Shown in pieces: positions 1 through 8,182 of a stretch of DNA of 33,644 nucleotides (positions within the stretch are counted from its first letter, which is position 1; each line of letters begins with the position of its first letter). This DNA is from Streptococcus orisratti DSM 15617 (GTDB lineage: Bacteria > Bacillota > Bacilli > Lactobacillales > Streptococcaceae). The notes under the pieces were generated by a model that saw nothing but the letters and a program-made list of their open reading frames with translations, ran no database searches and was not told the DNA's origin. The DNA lies in assembly GCF_000380105.1 (NCBI RefSeq), contig NZ_KB904469.1:1-33644 (forward strand). Reading direction: 5' to 3'. A program made the position numbers and the translations under genes.

Positions 1-135
1 AGTTACCAACTTGTCCCATAGTAAGTTCTACCTTATTTTTTTGTCTCAGTCTAATTTCCAGTTTTGGTGTTAGACTAGAATTTACTTTGAGAATTTAGGT
101 TATACCATGATATGCTATTTCAAGGAGAAAAGTGA

Positions 136-164
136 TTGAAAAAATCTCAGATATTTGTTACACT
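136..164 (+). promoter_or_regulatory. Promoter of the pheS T-box transcript
   Basis: A -35 hexamer TTGAAA (136-141) and a -10 hexamer TACACT (159-164) are separated by exactly 17 nt, with a TG two bases before the -10 (extended -10). It lies just upstream of the T-box leader, so it should start the leader near position 171. The call rests on motif match and position only. Confidence 0.7.
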
Positions 165-170
165 AGTAGT

Positions 171-368
171 TAATTGAATAGTGTCTTATGAGACTAGTAA
201 CTTAATGGAAGTCTAACAGGGAAGGTTGGTCGTTGACTGGAAGCCAATCAGATGGAAGTTTTGCCAATTCACTCATGTAAAAAGACAAACAATTAAGGTC
301 TGCTTGTCAGATGAAAACGGATGGTACCGCGTGTCAACGCTCCGATGTGGAGTTTGACGCGTTTTTTG
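171..368 (+). promoter_or_regulatory. T-box riboswitch leader (tRNA-Phe responsive) of pheS
   Basis: The highly conserved T-box sequence is present at 313-331 (GGATGGTACCGCG core), where uncharged tRNA acceptor ends pair with the antiterminator. It runs directly into an intrinsic terminator at 328-366: arms around GTCAACGCTCC and GGAGTTTGACGCG, then TTTTTT. Upstream, the Stem I region contains TTC at 268-270 in the context AATTCAC. TTC is a phenylalanine codon and a plausible specifier, which fits the downstream pheS. Low charged tRNA-Phe should therefore switch on the operon. The T-box and terminator are seen directly; the exact Stem I fold is inferred. Confidence 0.92.
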
Positions 369-402
369 TTTCAATCAGGCCTTAAACAGGGAAAGGATAA
401 CC

Positions 403-1446
403 ATGGATTTACAAACTCAATTAGAAGAATTAAAGACTTCAACTCAGACTAAATTGGCTGAAATGAAAGGTAATCACGCTAAAGAACTACAAGATCTTCG
501 TGTTGCTGTCTTAGGGAAAAAAGGCTCTCTAACAGATCTTTTGAAGGGGCTTAAAGATTTGTCAAAAGAGGAACGCCCTGTCGTAGGTAAAATGGTCAAC
601 GAAGTTCGTGACATTTTAACAGAGGCTTTTGACGAAACGGCTAAAATTGTTGAAGCCGCAAAAATTCAAGCACAATTAGATGCAGAAAGTATCGATGTGA
701 CCCTACCAGGTCGAAAAGTTTCTTTGGGAAATCGTCATATCCTCAGTCAAACTAGTGAAGAAATTGAAGACATTTTCTTGGGGATGGGGTTCCAAGTTGT
801 GGATGGTTTTGAAGTTGAACAAGATTATTACAACTTTGAGCGGATGAATTTGCCAAAGGATCACCCAGCGCGTGATATGCAAGATACCTTCTACATCACT
901 GAGGAAATCTTACTTCGTACTCACACAAGTCCTGTTCAAGCGCGTACGCTTGATAAACACGACTTTTCGAAAGGTCCTTTGAAGATGATCTCACCAGGGC
1001 GTGTCTTCCGTCGTGATACAGATGACGCTACTCACAGCCACCAATTCCACCAAATTGAAGGTCTTGTTGTCGGTGAAAATATTTCAATGGGTGACCTCAA
1101 AGGAACACTTGAAATGATTAGCCAAAAAATGTTTGGTGCTGATCGTAAGATTCGTCTTCGACCATCTTATTTCCCATTCACAGAGCCATCCGTAGAAGTT
1201 GACGTTTCATGTTTCAAATGTGGTGGTAAGGGATGTAATGTCTGCAAGAAAACGGGTTGGATTGAAATTCTTGGTGCTGGTATGGTTCACCCTCGCGTTT
1301 TAGAAATGTCTGGCGTTGATTCTGAAAAATATTCTGGCTTTGCTTTTGGGCTTGGTCAAGAACGTATCGCAATGCTTCGCTATGGTATCAACGACATTCG
1401 TGGTTTTTACCAAGGGGATGTCCGTTTCTCAGAACAATTTAAATAA
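403..1446 (+). CDS. pheS: Phenylalanyl-tRNA synthetase alpha subunit
   Basis: The 347-residue product is the catalytic subunit of the alpha2beta2 class II enzyme that charges tRNA-Phe in the cytoplasm. The N-terminal ~85 residues are a helical, charged tRNA-binding arm. The catalytic core follows, with the [10 protein letters not shown] substrate-binding stretch and the class II motif 3 GLGQER near residues 316-321. A Cys cluster ([14 protein letters not shown], from residue 270) looks like the small metal-binding knuckle found in some bacterial PheS. The ATG at 403 follows a GGGAAAGGA ribosome site. It is the first gene after the T-box leader and heads the pheS–acetyltransferase–pheT cluster typical of streptococci. 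Length is normal for the family. Confidence 0.98.
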   Translation: MDLQTQLEELKTSTQTKLAEMKGNHAKELQDLRVAVLGKKGSLTDLLKGLKDLSKEERPVVGKMVNEVRDILTEAFDETAKIVEAAKIQAQLDAESIDVTLPGRKVSLGNRHILSQTSEEIEDIFLGMGFQVVDGFEVEQDYYNFERMNLPKDHPARDMQDTFYITEEILLRTHTSPVQARTLDKHDFSKGPLKMISPGRVFRRDTDDATHSHQFHQIEGLVVGENISMGDLKGTLEMISQKMFGADRKIRLRPSYFPFTEPSVEVDVSCFKCGGKGCNVCKKTGWIEILGAGMVHPRVLEMSGVDSEKYSGFAFGLGQERIAMLRYGINDIRGFYQGDVRFSEQFK

Positions 1447-1482
1447 CGAGAGAGGATAGAAAAACGATTGGAGGGAGAGCTA

Positions 1483-2007
1483 TTGTCAGAAATAACGATA
1501 AAAAAAGTGACTTTGGACAAGTTAGCAACTTTGCAAGAACTTAGCATTCAGACTTTCCGTGAAACTTTTGCTTTTGATAATACCGAAGAGGAACTCCAAC
1601 AGTTTTTTGATGATAGTTATACTTTGGAGCAACTCAAAAAAGAGATAATCAACCCAGAATCTGATGTTCGTTTTGTCTTGGTTGATGGGCGTGAGGTTGG
1701 CTTTATGAAAGTCAATTGGGGTGCTGCGCAGACTGAGCACGAATTAGAAAATGCCTTTGAAATTCAGCGCATTTATATCCTTAACGAGTGTCAAGGATTA
1801 GGCTTAGGTAAGAAATTATTTACGCTAGCGCTTGATATGGCAAAAGAAGGTCGCTTTGATTGGGCTTGGTTAGGTGTCTGGGAAAATAATATCAGGGCAC
1901 AGGTTTTTTACCAAAAATATGGCTTTGAAAAATTTTCAGAACACTCTTTTAAAGTTGGCGATAAAGTAGATACAGACTGGCTTATGAGAAAAGCCTTAAA
2001 AGAATAA
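1483..2007 (+). CDS. GNAT-family N-acetyltransferase between pheS and pheT
   Basis: This is a GNAT acetyltransferase of about 174 residues. The acetyl-CoA pyrophosphate-binding motif reads QGLGLGKK near residues 103-110, followed by the usual beta-bulge and the C-terminal GVWENNIRAQVFYQKYGF segment of motif B. The TTG at 1483 is preferred because GGAGGGA at 1470-1476 sits 6 nt upstream. A longer reading from TTG 1468 would start within this ribosome site. The substrate is unknown; small GNATs may acetylate protein N-termini, polyamines or antibiotics, and nothing here decides between them. It lies 36 nt after pheS and 69 nt before pheT, so it is probably co-transcribed under T-box control. 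An acetyltransferase in this position is a streptococcal feature. Confidence 0.9.
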   Translation: MSEITIKKVTLDKLATLQELSIQTFRETFAFDNTEEELQQFFDDSYTLEQLKKEIINPESDVRFVLVDGREVGFMKVNWGAAQTEHELENAFEIQRIYILNECQGLGLGKKLFTLALDMAKEGRFDWAWLGVWENNIRAQVFYQKYGFEKFSEHSFKVGDKVDTDWLMRKALKE

Positions 2008-2024
2008 CAGTAGAAGGGATAAAG

Positions 2025-2065
2025 AAGCTTACATTTCAAATGCGTTTTGAATGTAAAAAGCTTTT
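2025..2065 (+). other. Hairpin between the acetyltransferase gene and pheT
   Basis: AAGCTT-ACATT-CAAA (2025-2040) pairs with TTTG-AATGT-AAGCTT (2046-2063) around a TGCG loop, with a one-base bulge on the left arm and a three-base bulge on the right. Only two to four T's follow, so it is a weak terminator at best. It may be a processing or attenuation element within the operon. It ends 11 nt before pheT, which has no clear Shine–Dalgarno sequence. Confidence 0.5.
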
Positions 2066-2076
2066 AACACATTATT

Positions 2077-4482
2077 ATGTTAGTAAGTTATAAATGGTTA
2101 AAAGAGCTTGTTGATGTTGATGTAACAACACATGAGCTTTCTGAAAAAATGTCAACAACAGGAATTGAGGTTGAAGGAGTTTCAACACCATCTGAAGGTT
2201 TGACAAAACTAGTTGTTGGTCACGTTGTATCTTGTGAAGATGTTCCAGAAACACATTTGCACCTGTGCCAAGTTGATACAGGCGATGATGAATTGCGTCA
2301 AATTGTCTGTGGAGCTCCAAATGTGACTGCTGGAATCAATGTTATCGTAGCAGTTCCGGGTGCTCGTATTGCGGATAACTACAAAATCAAAAAAGGTAAA
2401 ATCCGCGGTATGGAATCACTTGGTATGATTTGTTCGCTTCAAGAACTTGGTTTGCCAGATTCTATTATTCCAAAAGAATTTTCTGATGGTATTCAAATTT
2501 TGCCTGAAGATGCTAAACCAGGTGATAGCATTTTCCCATACCTTGATTTGGATGATGAAATCATTGAATTATCTATCACACCAAATCGTGCGGATGCTCT
2601 TTCTATGCGCGGGGTTGCTCATGAAGTGGCTGCTATTTATGGTAAAGAAGTTCATTTCCCAGAAAAAGAACTTCAAGAAGTTTCTAAAGCTGCAAAAGAC
2701 GTTATCGATGTTGCTATCGAATCTGATAAAGTTTTGACTTATAAAGCGCGTGTTGTTGAAAATGTGACTGTTAAACCAAGTCCACAATGGCTGCAAAACC
2801 TTTTGATGAATGCTGGTATCCGTCCAATCAACAACGTTGTTGATGTGACAAACTATGTCTTGTTGTACTTTGGTCAACCAATGCACGCTTTTGATTTGGA
2901 TAAATTTGAAGACAAGAAAGTTGTTGCACGCAGTGCGCGTGATGGTGAAAAACTGGTAACTCTTGATGGTGAAGAGCGTGATTTGATAGCAGAGGACATT
3001 GTGATTAGCGTAGCTGGTAAGCCTGTTGCTCTTGGTGGAGTCATGGGCGGTCAGGCGACCGAAATTGACCAATCTTCTAAAAATGTGCTTTTAGAAGCGG
3101 CTGTCTTTGCTGGTAAATCTATTCGCAAAACCAGCAGTCGTCTCAACTTGCGTTCAGAATCTTCTTCGCGTTTTGAAAAAGGTATCAACTATGCAACTGT
3201 TGCTGAAGCTCTTGATTTTGCAGCAGCAATGCTTACAGAATTAGCTGACGGAACAGTTCTTGCTGGTCGTGTTGAATCTGGTTCAGTTCCAACTGATGAT
3301 GTTGAGGTATCAACGACTCTTGATTATGTTAATGTTCGTCTGGGAACAGAATTGACTTACGCTGACATTGAAGACGTCTTTGCAAAACTTGGTTTTGGTG
3401 TTGCGGGTAATGGTGATAAATTTACCGTTTCTGTTCCACGTCGTCGTTGGGACATTGCTATCCAAGCTGACTTGGTAGAAGAAATTGCCCGTATCTATGG
3501 TTATGACAAGTTGCCAACCACTCTGCCAGAAGCTGCTGGAACAGCGGGTGAATTGACAGTCAGTCAAAAATTGCGTCGCCAAGTGCGTACGATTGCAGAA
3601 AGTGCAGGTTTGTCAGAAATTATTTCATATGCTTTAACAACGCCTGAGAAAGCTGTAGAATTCGCTCTTAATCCTAGCAATGTGACCGAGCTTATGTGGC
3701 CTATGTCAGTTGAGCGTTCTGCCCTTCGTCAAAACATCGTATCCGGTATGTTGGATACTGTAGCCTACAATGTAGCGCGTAAGAACAGTAATTTGGCTAT
3801 CTATGAAATCGGTAAAGTTTTTGAACAAAAAGGCAATCCAAAAACTGAATTGCCAAATGAAATCAATACCTTTGCCTTTGCTATTTCTGGATTGGTTGCT
3901 GAAAAAGATTTCCAAACTAAGGCAATACCTGTTGATTTCTTCTATGCTAAAGGTATCGTTGAAGCTTTGGCAGACAAGCTTGGCTTAGCCTTGGATTTTG
4001 TTGCTGACAAATCTCTGGCAAGCATGCACCCAGGACGTACGGCAGCTGTCATGCTTAATGGTGAGACTATTGGTTTTGTTGGTCAAGTGCATCCGCAAAC
4101 AGCCAAAGACTATAGCATTCCACCAACTTACGTGGCTGAATTGAACTTGGATGCTATTGAAGCTGCGCTTTCTGACGACAAAGTCTTCCAAGAAATCAGC
4201 AAATTCCCTACCGTTTCTCGAGATATGGCTCTGCTTTTGGACACAGAAATCAGCCATCAGGATATTGTAGCTGCAATCCAATCGGCCGGTGTCAAACGCT
4301 TAATTGCTATTAAACTCTTTGATGTCTTTACTGGTGAAAAGCTAGGACTTGGCAAGAAATCAATGGCCTACAGCCTAACCTTCCAAAACTCAAGTGACAA
4401 CCTGACTGACGAAGAAGTTGCCAAATACATGGAAAAAATCACCAAAGCCCTAACCGAACAAGTCGGAGCGGAAGTGAGATAA
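2077..4482 (+). CDS. pheT: Phenylalanyl-tRNA synthetase beta subunit
   Basis: The 801-residue beta subunit is full length. The N-terminus [12 protein letters not shown] is typical, followed by an EMAP/tRNA-binding OB fold (about residues 40-150, with IVCGAPN and the [14 protein letters not shown] block). The editing B3/4 region ([21 protein letters not shown] onward) comes next, then B5, a core-like region and a C-terminal anticodon-binding FDX-ACB domain (about 708-801, with [11 protein letters not shown] and [12 protein letters not shown]). The start at 2077 is set by homology; the upstream sequence AACACATTATT lacks a Shine–Dalgarno motif. The last 51 nt (4432-4482) recur at 7413-7463 at the end of the McrC gene, so this 3' end is duplicated across the inserted cassette. 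Confidence 0.98.
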   Translation: MLVSYKWLKELVDVDVTTHELSEKMSTTGIEVEGVSTPSEGLTKLVVGHVVSCEDVPETHLHLCQVDTGDDELRQIVCGAPNVTAGINVIVAVPGARIADNYKIKKGKIRGMESLGMICSLQELGLPDSIIPKEFSDGIQILPEDAKPGDSIFPYLDLDDEIIELSITPNRADALSMRGVAHEVAAIYGKEVHFPEKELQEVSKAAKDVIDVAIESDKVLTYKARVVENVTVKPSPQWLQNLLMNAGIRPINNVVDVTNYVLLYFGQPMHAFDLDKFEDKKVVARSARDGEKLVTLDGEERDLIAEDIVISVAGKPVALGGVMGGQATEIDQSSKNVLLEAAVFAGKSIRKTSSRLNLRSESSSRFEKGINYATVAEALDFAAAMLTELADGTVLAGRVESGSVPTDDVEVSTTLDYVNVRLGTELTYADIEDVFAKLGFGVAGNGDKFTVSVPRRRWDIAIQADLVEEIARIYGYDKLPTTLPEAAGTAGELTVSQKLRRQVRTIAESAGLSEIISYALTTPEKAVEFALNPSNVTELMWPMSVERSALRQNIVSGMLDTVAYNVARKNSNLAIYEIGKVFEQKGNPKTELPNEINTFAFAISGLVAEKDFQTKAIPVDFFYAKGIVEALADKLGLALDFVADKSLASMHPGRTAAVMLNGETIGFVGQVHPQTAKDYSIPPTYVAELNLDAIEAALSDDKVFQEISKFPTVSRDMALLLDTEISHQDIVAAIQSAGVKRLIAIKLFDVFTGEKLGLGKKSMAYSLTFQNSSDNLTDEEVAKYMEKITKALTEQVGAEVR
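4432..4482 (+). repeat. Left 51-bp direct repeat (end of pheT)
   Basis: The last 16 codons and stop of pheT match 7413-7463 at 48 of 51 positions by my alignment. The differences are ACC/AGC in the fourth codon and AGA/CGG in the last sense codon. The reading frame is the same in both copies, so the encoded peptide ends [12 protein letters not shown] in each. Confidence 0.95.
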
Positions 4483-4489
4483 TCATTAG

Positions 4490-4516
4490 AATCCATCCTA
4501 ATAGGTGGATTTTTTG
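4490..4516 (+). terminator. Intrinsic terminator after pheT
   Basis: AATCCATC (4490-4497) pairs with GGTGGATT (4504-4511) around a six-base loop, followed by a T-run to 4515. It closes the pheS–pheT unit. Its T-run merges into the extended -10 promoter of the restriction cassette. Confidence 0.75.
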
Positions 4517-4523
4517 GTATAAT
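4515..4523 (+). promoter_or_regulatory. Extended -10 promoter of the mcrBC cassette
   Basis: TGGTATAAT is a perfect extended -10 (TGnTATAAT), 26 nt before the mcrB start codon. No good -35 is visible at the right distance, because that region is the pheT terminator hairpin. The cassette therefore appears to have its own promoter directly behind the host terminator. Confidence 0.65.
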
Positions 4524-4549
4524 GTAGAATACAAGAATGTGAGGAAATT

Positions 4550-6163
4550 ATGGATCTATCAAGTCAAAGGGAAAAAGAATTTAAAGCGTGGTGCCATCGT
4601 AAGAAATCAAAAGATGGTTGGATAGCTGAAGATGCAAAGGCGAATTGGCTAAGTGGCAATAAACAATGGAATGATAGCAGTGATACAAAATTTAGCTCAA
4701 TTAAGGAACTCTTGTTAGAGATAAAGGTCCTTACAAGCAAGGAAAAAAAAAGTTTATCAACACTTCCAGAAAATTTATTTTCCTTGGAAAGGACTGATTT
4801 TTTAGAAGCTAAGCTAATCATTGATCGAATAATAAAAACTTATCCTAAAGAGATGCAGGAGATTATTAACCAAAGATATGTCGGTAATCCACAGCGCATC
4901 CAATATGCTAATTTTAAGAAAAGAGATTATGCTAAAGAATACTTGATTTTTTTAGAAAGTGAGAAGCTAGACATGAAAAAAACTCATATTGGTGCATTAA
5001 AATCCTCCAAAAACCTCATCTTCCGCGGTGCACCGGGCACTGGTAAGACTTACCTAGCCCGTCAGATAGCAGCCGAGATGATCGGTTGCGATGTGGAGGA
5101 GTTGGGAGATAATCCTCAATTTGAATTTGTCCAATTTCATCCCAATTATGACTACACTGACTTTGTCGAAGGGCTTCGTCCTGTTAATGTTGATGGTAGT
5201 ATAGGCTTTGAACTACACGATGGTATTTTTAAAGCATTTTGTGAGAAAGCGAAGAAAACGGGTGAAAGTGGTGGACAAGATAATTTTGATTCAGCTTGGA
5301 ATGCCTATCTTGAATTTATTAATAACAATGATGAAAAGGAGCGATTGACAGAACAATCTTATCTGACGGTTAACAGTCGAAATAATTTAAATGTCAACTA
5401 TGAGAGCAAAGCTCAAGGAACTGTTCTAACAAAGTCTTATGTTTACGAACTTTATAAAAATAGTTCATATGATAAACAAACCTACTATCGTGGACAAGGA
5501 AGAAAGGTTCTTGAAAAATTAGAAAATAAATTTGAGCTTATACCTTATAAGAAACCAAGTTCTGAAGTGGCGGATAAGAATAAACCGTTCATCTTTCTTA
5601 TTGATGAAATCAACCGTGGAGATATGGCTAAAATTTTTGGAGAGCTGTTTTTCTCGTTGGACCCCAACTATCGGGGAACGACTGGTGCTATTTCGACACA
5701 ATACGCTAATATGCATGAGACAGATGACAAATTTTATATTCCTGAAAATGTCTATATCATTGGAACTATGAATGATATTGATCGTTCGGTGGATACTTTT
5801 GATTTTGCGATGCGTAGGCGTTTTAGGTTTGTGGAAGTGAAAGCAGAGGATAGATTGGAAATGTTGGACGAGCAATTAGGCGATAATGCTGAGGAAGCGA
5901 AAACACGCTTGACCAATCTCAACAATGTTATTTCAGACACAGAAGGTCTCAATTCTCACTACCATATCGGACCGTCTTATTTCTTGAAATTGAAGAATAT
6001 CGCTTATGATTACAATGTACTTTGGTCTGATTACTTAGAGCCGCTTTTAGAGGATTATGTCCGCGGGCAACTTAACGAAGCTAAGCTGATGGAATCTTTT
6101 AAGGATGCTTATTATCTATCCGATAAAGTTGAGGAAACTGCTGATGATACAGCTCAAGGATAA
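4550..6163 (+). CDS. McrB-like AAA+ GTPase/ATPase subunit of a modification-dependent (type IV) restriction system
   Basis: The 537-residue protein is the motor/recognition subunit of an McrBC-type nuclease. Walker A is GAPGTGKT (about residues 160-167), Walker B is LIDE (about 350-353), and the McrB-family signature follows as MNDIDRS (about 407-413) with DFAMRRRF behind it. McrB motors use GTP in the well-studied E. coli enzyme; nucleotide choice here is not known. The N-terminal ~150 residues are charged and helical and do not resemble a modified-cytosine-binding domain that I recognise, so target specificity is open. The segment between Walker A and B (about residues 235-335) is long. The start ATG follows GAGGAAAT. 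The 3' end overlaps the McrC gene by 20 nt. Confidence 0.88.
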   Translation: MDLSSQREKEFKAWCHRKKSKDGWIAEDAKANWLSGNKQWNDSSDTKFSSIKELLLEIKVLTSKEKKSLSTLPENLFSLERTDFLEAKLIIDRIIKTYPKEMQEIINQRYVGNPQRIQYANFKKRDYAKEYLIFLESEKLDMKKTHIGALKSSKNLIFRGAPGTGKTYLARQIAAEMIGCDVEELGDNPQFEFVQFHPNYDYTDFVEGLRPVNVDGSIGFELHDGIFKAFCEKAKKTGESGGQDNFDSAWNAYLEFINNNDEKERLTEQSYLTVNSRNNLNVNYESKAQGTVLTKSYVYELYKNSSYDKQTYYRGQGRKVLEKLENKFELIPYKKPSSEVADKNKPFIFLIDEINRGDMAKIFGELFFSLDPNYRGTTGAISTQYANMHETDDKFYIPENVYIIGTMNDIDRSVDTFDFAMRRRFRFVEVKAEDRLEMLDEQLGDNAEEAKTRLTNLNNVISDTEGLNSHYHIGPSYFLKLKNIAYDYNVLWSDYLEPLLEDYVRGQLNEAKLMESFKDAYYLSDKVEETADDTAQG

Positions 6164-7463
6164 CGGTAAGAAACAGCGAAATGATGTTAAAATATCAGAT
6201 GATTTTTTAAATCAAATCGCTAATAAAACTTTAGAGAATTTTCAGAAAGAAGGCCTTTTTATCTTTCCAGCTGATTTATCAGAATCCAATGATCTTGAAA
6301 GCAGTCAAAAGATTTTAGAAACGATTGGAAATGAATTACAGACCGGCAATGTCATGGGAATTTTGAAGCGTGGTGAAGAAGAGCTTTTCATTCAGTCTCG
6401 TTTCGATGATGAGAATAATTTCTTTTTCTTCTATATGCTGGAGAAAGTGCTGCATTTCAATGTGACTGACTTTATGATGAGTGCACGTAAACATAATTAC
6501 CTCAACTTTCTAGTCTTTCTTTTTCCCTATTATCTCAACAAAGCCTTGACCAAAGGCATTTACAAAGAGTATCGGCATTTTCACTATAATGATGCTAACC
6601 TCCGTGGGCGTATTGATGTTAATCGTTTTCTCAAGGAGGACCTTCCTTTTATAGGAAAAATTGCTTATGATACACGTGAGCGGAGCAGTGAGAATGCGGT
6701 AATCCATCTGGTGCGTTATACCATTGATTTTTTAAAGAAAAAGGGATATGACAAGCTTTGGCTATCTGATAAGACCAGCCGTGAAAATGTTGATGTCATT
6801 GTCCAAAATAGTCAGAATTACCAAAAGAAGTCTTTATCTCAAATTTTACTGACCAATATTAAGAAACCGCTGCGTCATGCTTATTATCATGAGTATCGGG
6901 ATTTGCAACGACTTTGCATTGCCATTTTAAGACGGGAAACTGTCATGCCTTACCAGCAAAACCAGCAGGAAGTTTCAGGTTTCTTGATTGATGGCGCCTG
7001 GCTCTGGGAAGAATATCTAGCGACCTTGTTACCTGAATTTGAGCATCCGCAGAACAAGGCGGGAAAAGGTGGTATTTCTGTTTTCCAAAAAGGTAATGGT
7101 CGAAAAGTTTATCCCGACTTTTACAATCGCCATTCCAGTATTGTTTTAGATGCCAAATATAAAAGACTGGAAACGACTGAGAAGGGTATTGCTCGGGGAG
7201 ATTTATTTCAGCTGATTAGTTATTCTTATATTTTAGAAACCCGAATAGGTGGTCTACTGTTTCCAAGCAATGAAAAAGGGGTTGACAATCATATTGGAAA
7301 GCTAAATGGTTATGGTGGAATGTTGAAAAAATGGTCTCTTTTGCTTCCTCAAACCAGCAGCAACTACAATGATTTTGTCAATCAAATTCAAAAATCTGAA
7401 AAAGTATTTCAAGAAAAAATCAGCAAAGCCCTAACCGAACAAGTCGGAGCGGAAGTGCGGTAA
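6144..7463 (+). CDS. McrC-like nuclease subunit carrying a PheT-derived C-terminal tail
   Basis: This is the nuclease partner of the upstream McrB-like motor, about 439 residues. The PD-(D/E)xK catalytic core is visible as PDFY (D about residue 325), then 10 residues later DAKYK (D336, K338). The start is placed at ATG 6144 because GAGGAAAC at 6131-6138 precedes it; a longer reading to 6105 lies wholly within mcrB and lacks such a site. The overlap with mcrB suggests translational coupling. The last 16 residues, [16 protein letters not shown], are almost identical to the end of PheT and come from the right-hand direct repeat. The native McrC terminus was therefore replaced or extended when the cassette joined the chromosome. 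Whether the tail affects activity is unknown. Confidence 0.87.
   Translation: MIQLKDNGKKQRNDVKISDDFLNQIANKTLENFQKEGLFIFPADLSESNDLESSQKILETIGNELQTGNVMGILKRGEEELFIQSRFDDENNFFFFYMLEKVLHFNVTDFMMSARKHNYLNFLVFLFPYYLNKALTKGIYKEYRHFHYNDANLRGRIDVNRFLKEDLPFIGKIAYDTRERSSENAVIHLVRYTIDFLKKKGYDKLWLSDKTSRENVDVIVQNSQNYQKKSLSQILLTNIKKPLRHAYYHEYRDLQRLCIAILRRETVMPYQQNQQEVSGFLIDGAWLWEEYLATLLPEFEHPQNKAGKGGISVFQKGNGRKVYPDFYNRHSSIVLDAKYKRLETTEKGIARGDLFQLISYSYILETRIGGLLFPSNEKGVDNHIGKLNGYGGMLKKWSLLLPQTSSNYNDFVNQIQKSEKVFQEKISKALTEQVGAEVR
7413..7463 (+). repeat. Right 51-bp direct repeat (pheT 3' end copy, now the end of mcrC)
   Basis: This is the partner of 4432-4482, with three mismatches in 51 and the frame preserved. 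What follows (AGAAAGGAAGCAGACG) looks like the ribosome-site region of the next gene, which suggests that this copy is the original chromosomal pheT end and the left copy arrived with the insertion. Which copy is original cannot be proved without an uninterrupted relative. Confidence 0.95.
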
Positions 7464-7500
7464 GAAAGGAAGCAGACGATAGATATCTGGTAAAAACTGT

Positions 7501-7896
7501 ATGAGGAAGCTAAAAGAGGTTACAACTCCTCACTATGTCTCTCCCCTCATCTATGCCAATCATGTTGTGGCAGCTATTGAGGCTGAAGACGGTCAAATTT
7601 TTACAGGGTACTGTTTTGAAGCGACCTCGGGAGTTTTCCACCTCTGTGCAGAACGCTCTGCCGCCTTTAACATGTACCAGCAGTCTGGTCAAACAGCAAT
7701 TAAATGCATCATTGCCTTTTGTGATAAAGCACCTTACGGTGAAGCCTCTGGCATGCCCTGCGGAGCTTGCCGTGAATTTCTGTTGCAACTGTCTGAGAAA
7801 AACAAGCAGACGGAATTTATGGTTGATTACGATAAACGAGAAACCATCACACTTGGTGAACTCATGCCACTCTGGTGGGGAGGTAGGTACAAATGA
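7501..7896 (+). CDS. Cytidine deaminase-like protein, probably damaged at its 5' end
   Basis: The 131-residue ORF has the zinc and catalytic signature of the tetrameric cytidine/blasticidin-S deaminase group: CAE (C49-A50-E51) and PCGAC (C87 and C90), with GEASGMPCGACREF around it. Such enzymes deaminate (deoxy)cytidine or analogues. The annotated ATG has no ribosome site. In a neighbouring frame, ATA GAT ATC TGG TAA AAA CTG TAT GAG (from 7479) looks like a degraded family N-terminus with a lost ATG, a stop and then a frameshift into the catalytic frame near 7520-7540. The end (WWGGRYK) may also be frameshifted. It may be inactive or made only as a shortened protein. It directly follows the restriction-cassette junction. 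Confidence 0.6.
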   Translation: MRKLKEVTTPHYVSPLIYANHVVAAIEAEDGQIFTGYCFEATSGVFHLCAERSAAFNMYQQSGQTAIKCIIAFCDKAPYGEASGMPCGACREFLLQLSEKNKQTEFMVDYDKRETITLGELMPLWWGGRYK

Positions 7897-7940
7897 TTTA
7901 GAATGAATGCCTATATTTTAAATATTAAATATTATAAGCA

Positions 7941-7974
7941 AGAGGAGAGTTTGTCTATGACACTCTCTTCTTTT
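7941..7974 (+). terminator. Intrinsic terminator after the deaminase-like gene
   Basis: AGAGGAGAGT (7941-7950) pairs with ACTCTCTTCT (7962-7971) around an 11-base loop, with one G·T pair, and is followed by TTTT. It separates the pheT-linked block from the sigma-factor operon. Confidence 0.7.
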
Positions 7975-7983
7975 ATGATTTTT

Positions 7984-8066
7984 ATTACTTCGTTACCTCG
8001 CTTTGCCATCCTCCAATCATGCCTGCAGATTGTTACCTAGTACTAAAAGCAAACTGGAATGACTAT
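7984..8066 (-). repeat. Modular intergenic repeat, short copy
   Basis: Read on the minus strand, this stretch shares ordered blocks with 15621-15814: AGTTTGCTTTTAGTAC (16 of 16), CTGCAGG, GGCAAAGCGAG (11 of 11) and CGAAGTAAT (9 of 9). The distances between blocks are shorter here. No ORF is present. It looks like a small dispersed element or its decayed copy. The remaining intergenic sequence to 8182 is AT-rich and I could not assign a convincing promoter in it. Confidence 0.55.
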
Positions 8067-8182
8067 AGTTTAAAAAGCTGTTTCTCAATTCTAAAAAATT
8101 AATATAAAAATGTTATTGTTTAAATGATTTTTTGAAAAATATTGTTAATATAGAGTGAAGGACAGTTAGGATATGAGGATTT

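Larger units (their letters stand above)
4432..7463 (+). mobile_element. McrBC restriction cassette inserted at the pheT 3' end, bounded by 51-bp direct repeats
   Basis: The block between the two copies of the pheT 3' end holds one terminator, one promoter and two genes (McrB- and McrC-like) and nothing else. The right repeat restores a PheT-like terminal peptide and is followed by AGAAAGGAAGCAGACG and the remains of the next gene. This suggests that the ancestral order was pheT directly followed by the deaminase-like gene. No recombinase or transposase lies inside, so the insertion mechanism is not visible; site-specific integration with later loss of the integrase, or homologous recombination, would both fit. 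Defence cassettes at conserved gene ends are common, but this particular junction is inferred from this sequence alone. Confidence 0.75.

Noticed and set aside
1..86. Minus-strand open stretch reading ...LEIRLRQKNKVELTMGQVGN at the left edge
   Set aside because: It is short, has no clear start codon or ribosome site, and continues outside the window. It could be the start of a divergent gene, but the sequence here does not support it.
7535..7906. Alternative-frame ORF across the deaminase-like gene
   Set aside because: It lacks the CAE and PCxxC motifs and is a shadow of the catalytic frame, although its end may reflect the original C-terminus after a frameshift.
8101..8160. ECF-type autoregulatory promoter ahead of the sigma gene
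   Set aside because: The AT-rich sequence offers several poor -35/-10 pairs and no clear GAAC/CGTC-like ECF pair, so no choice can be defended.
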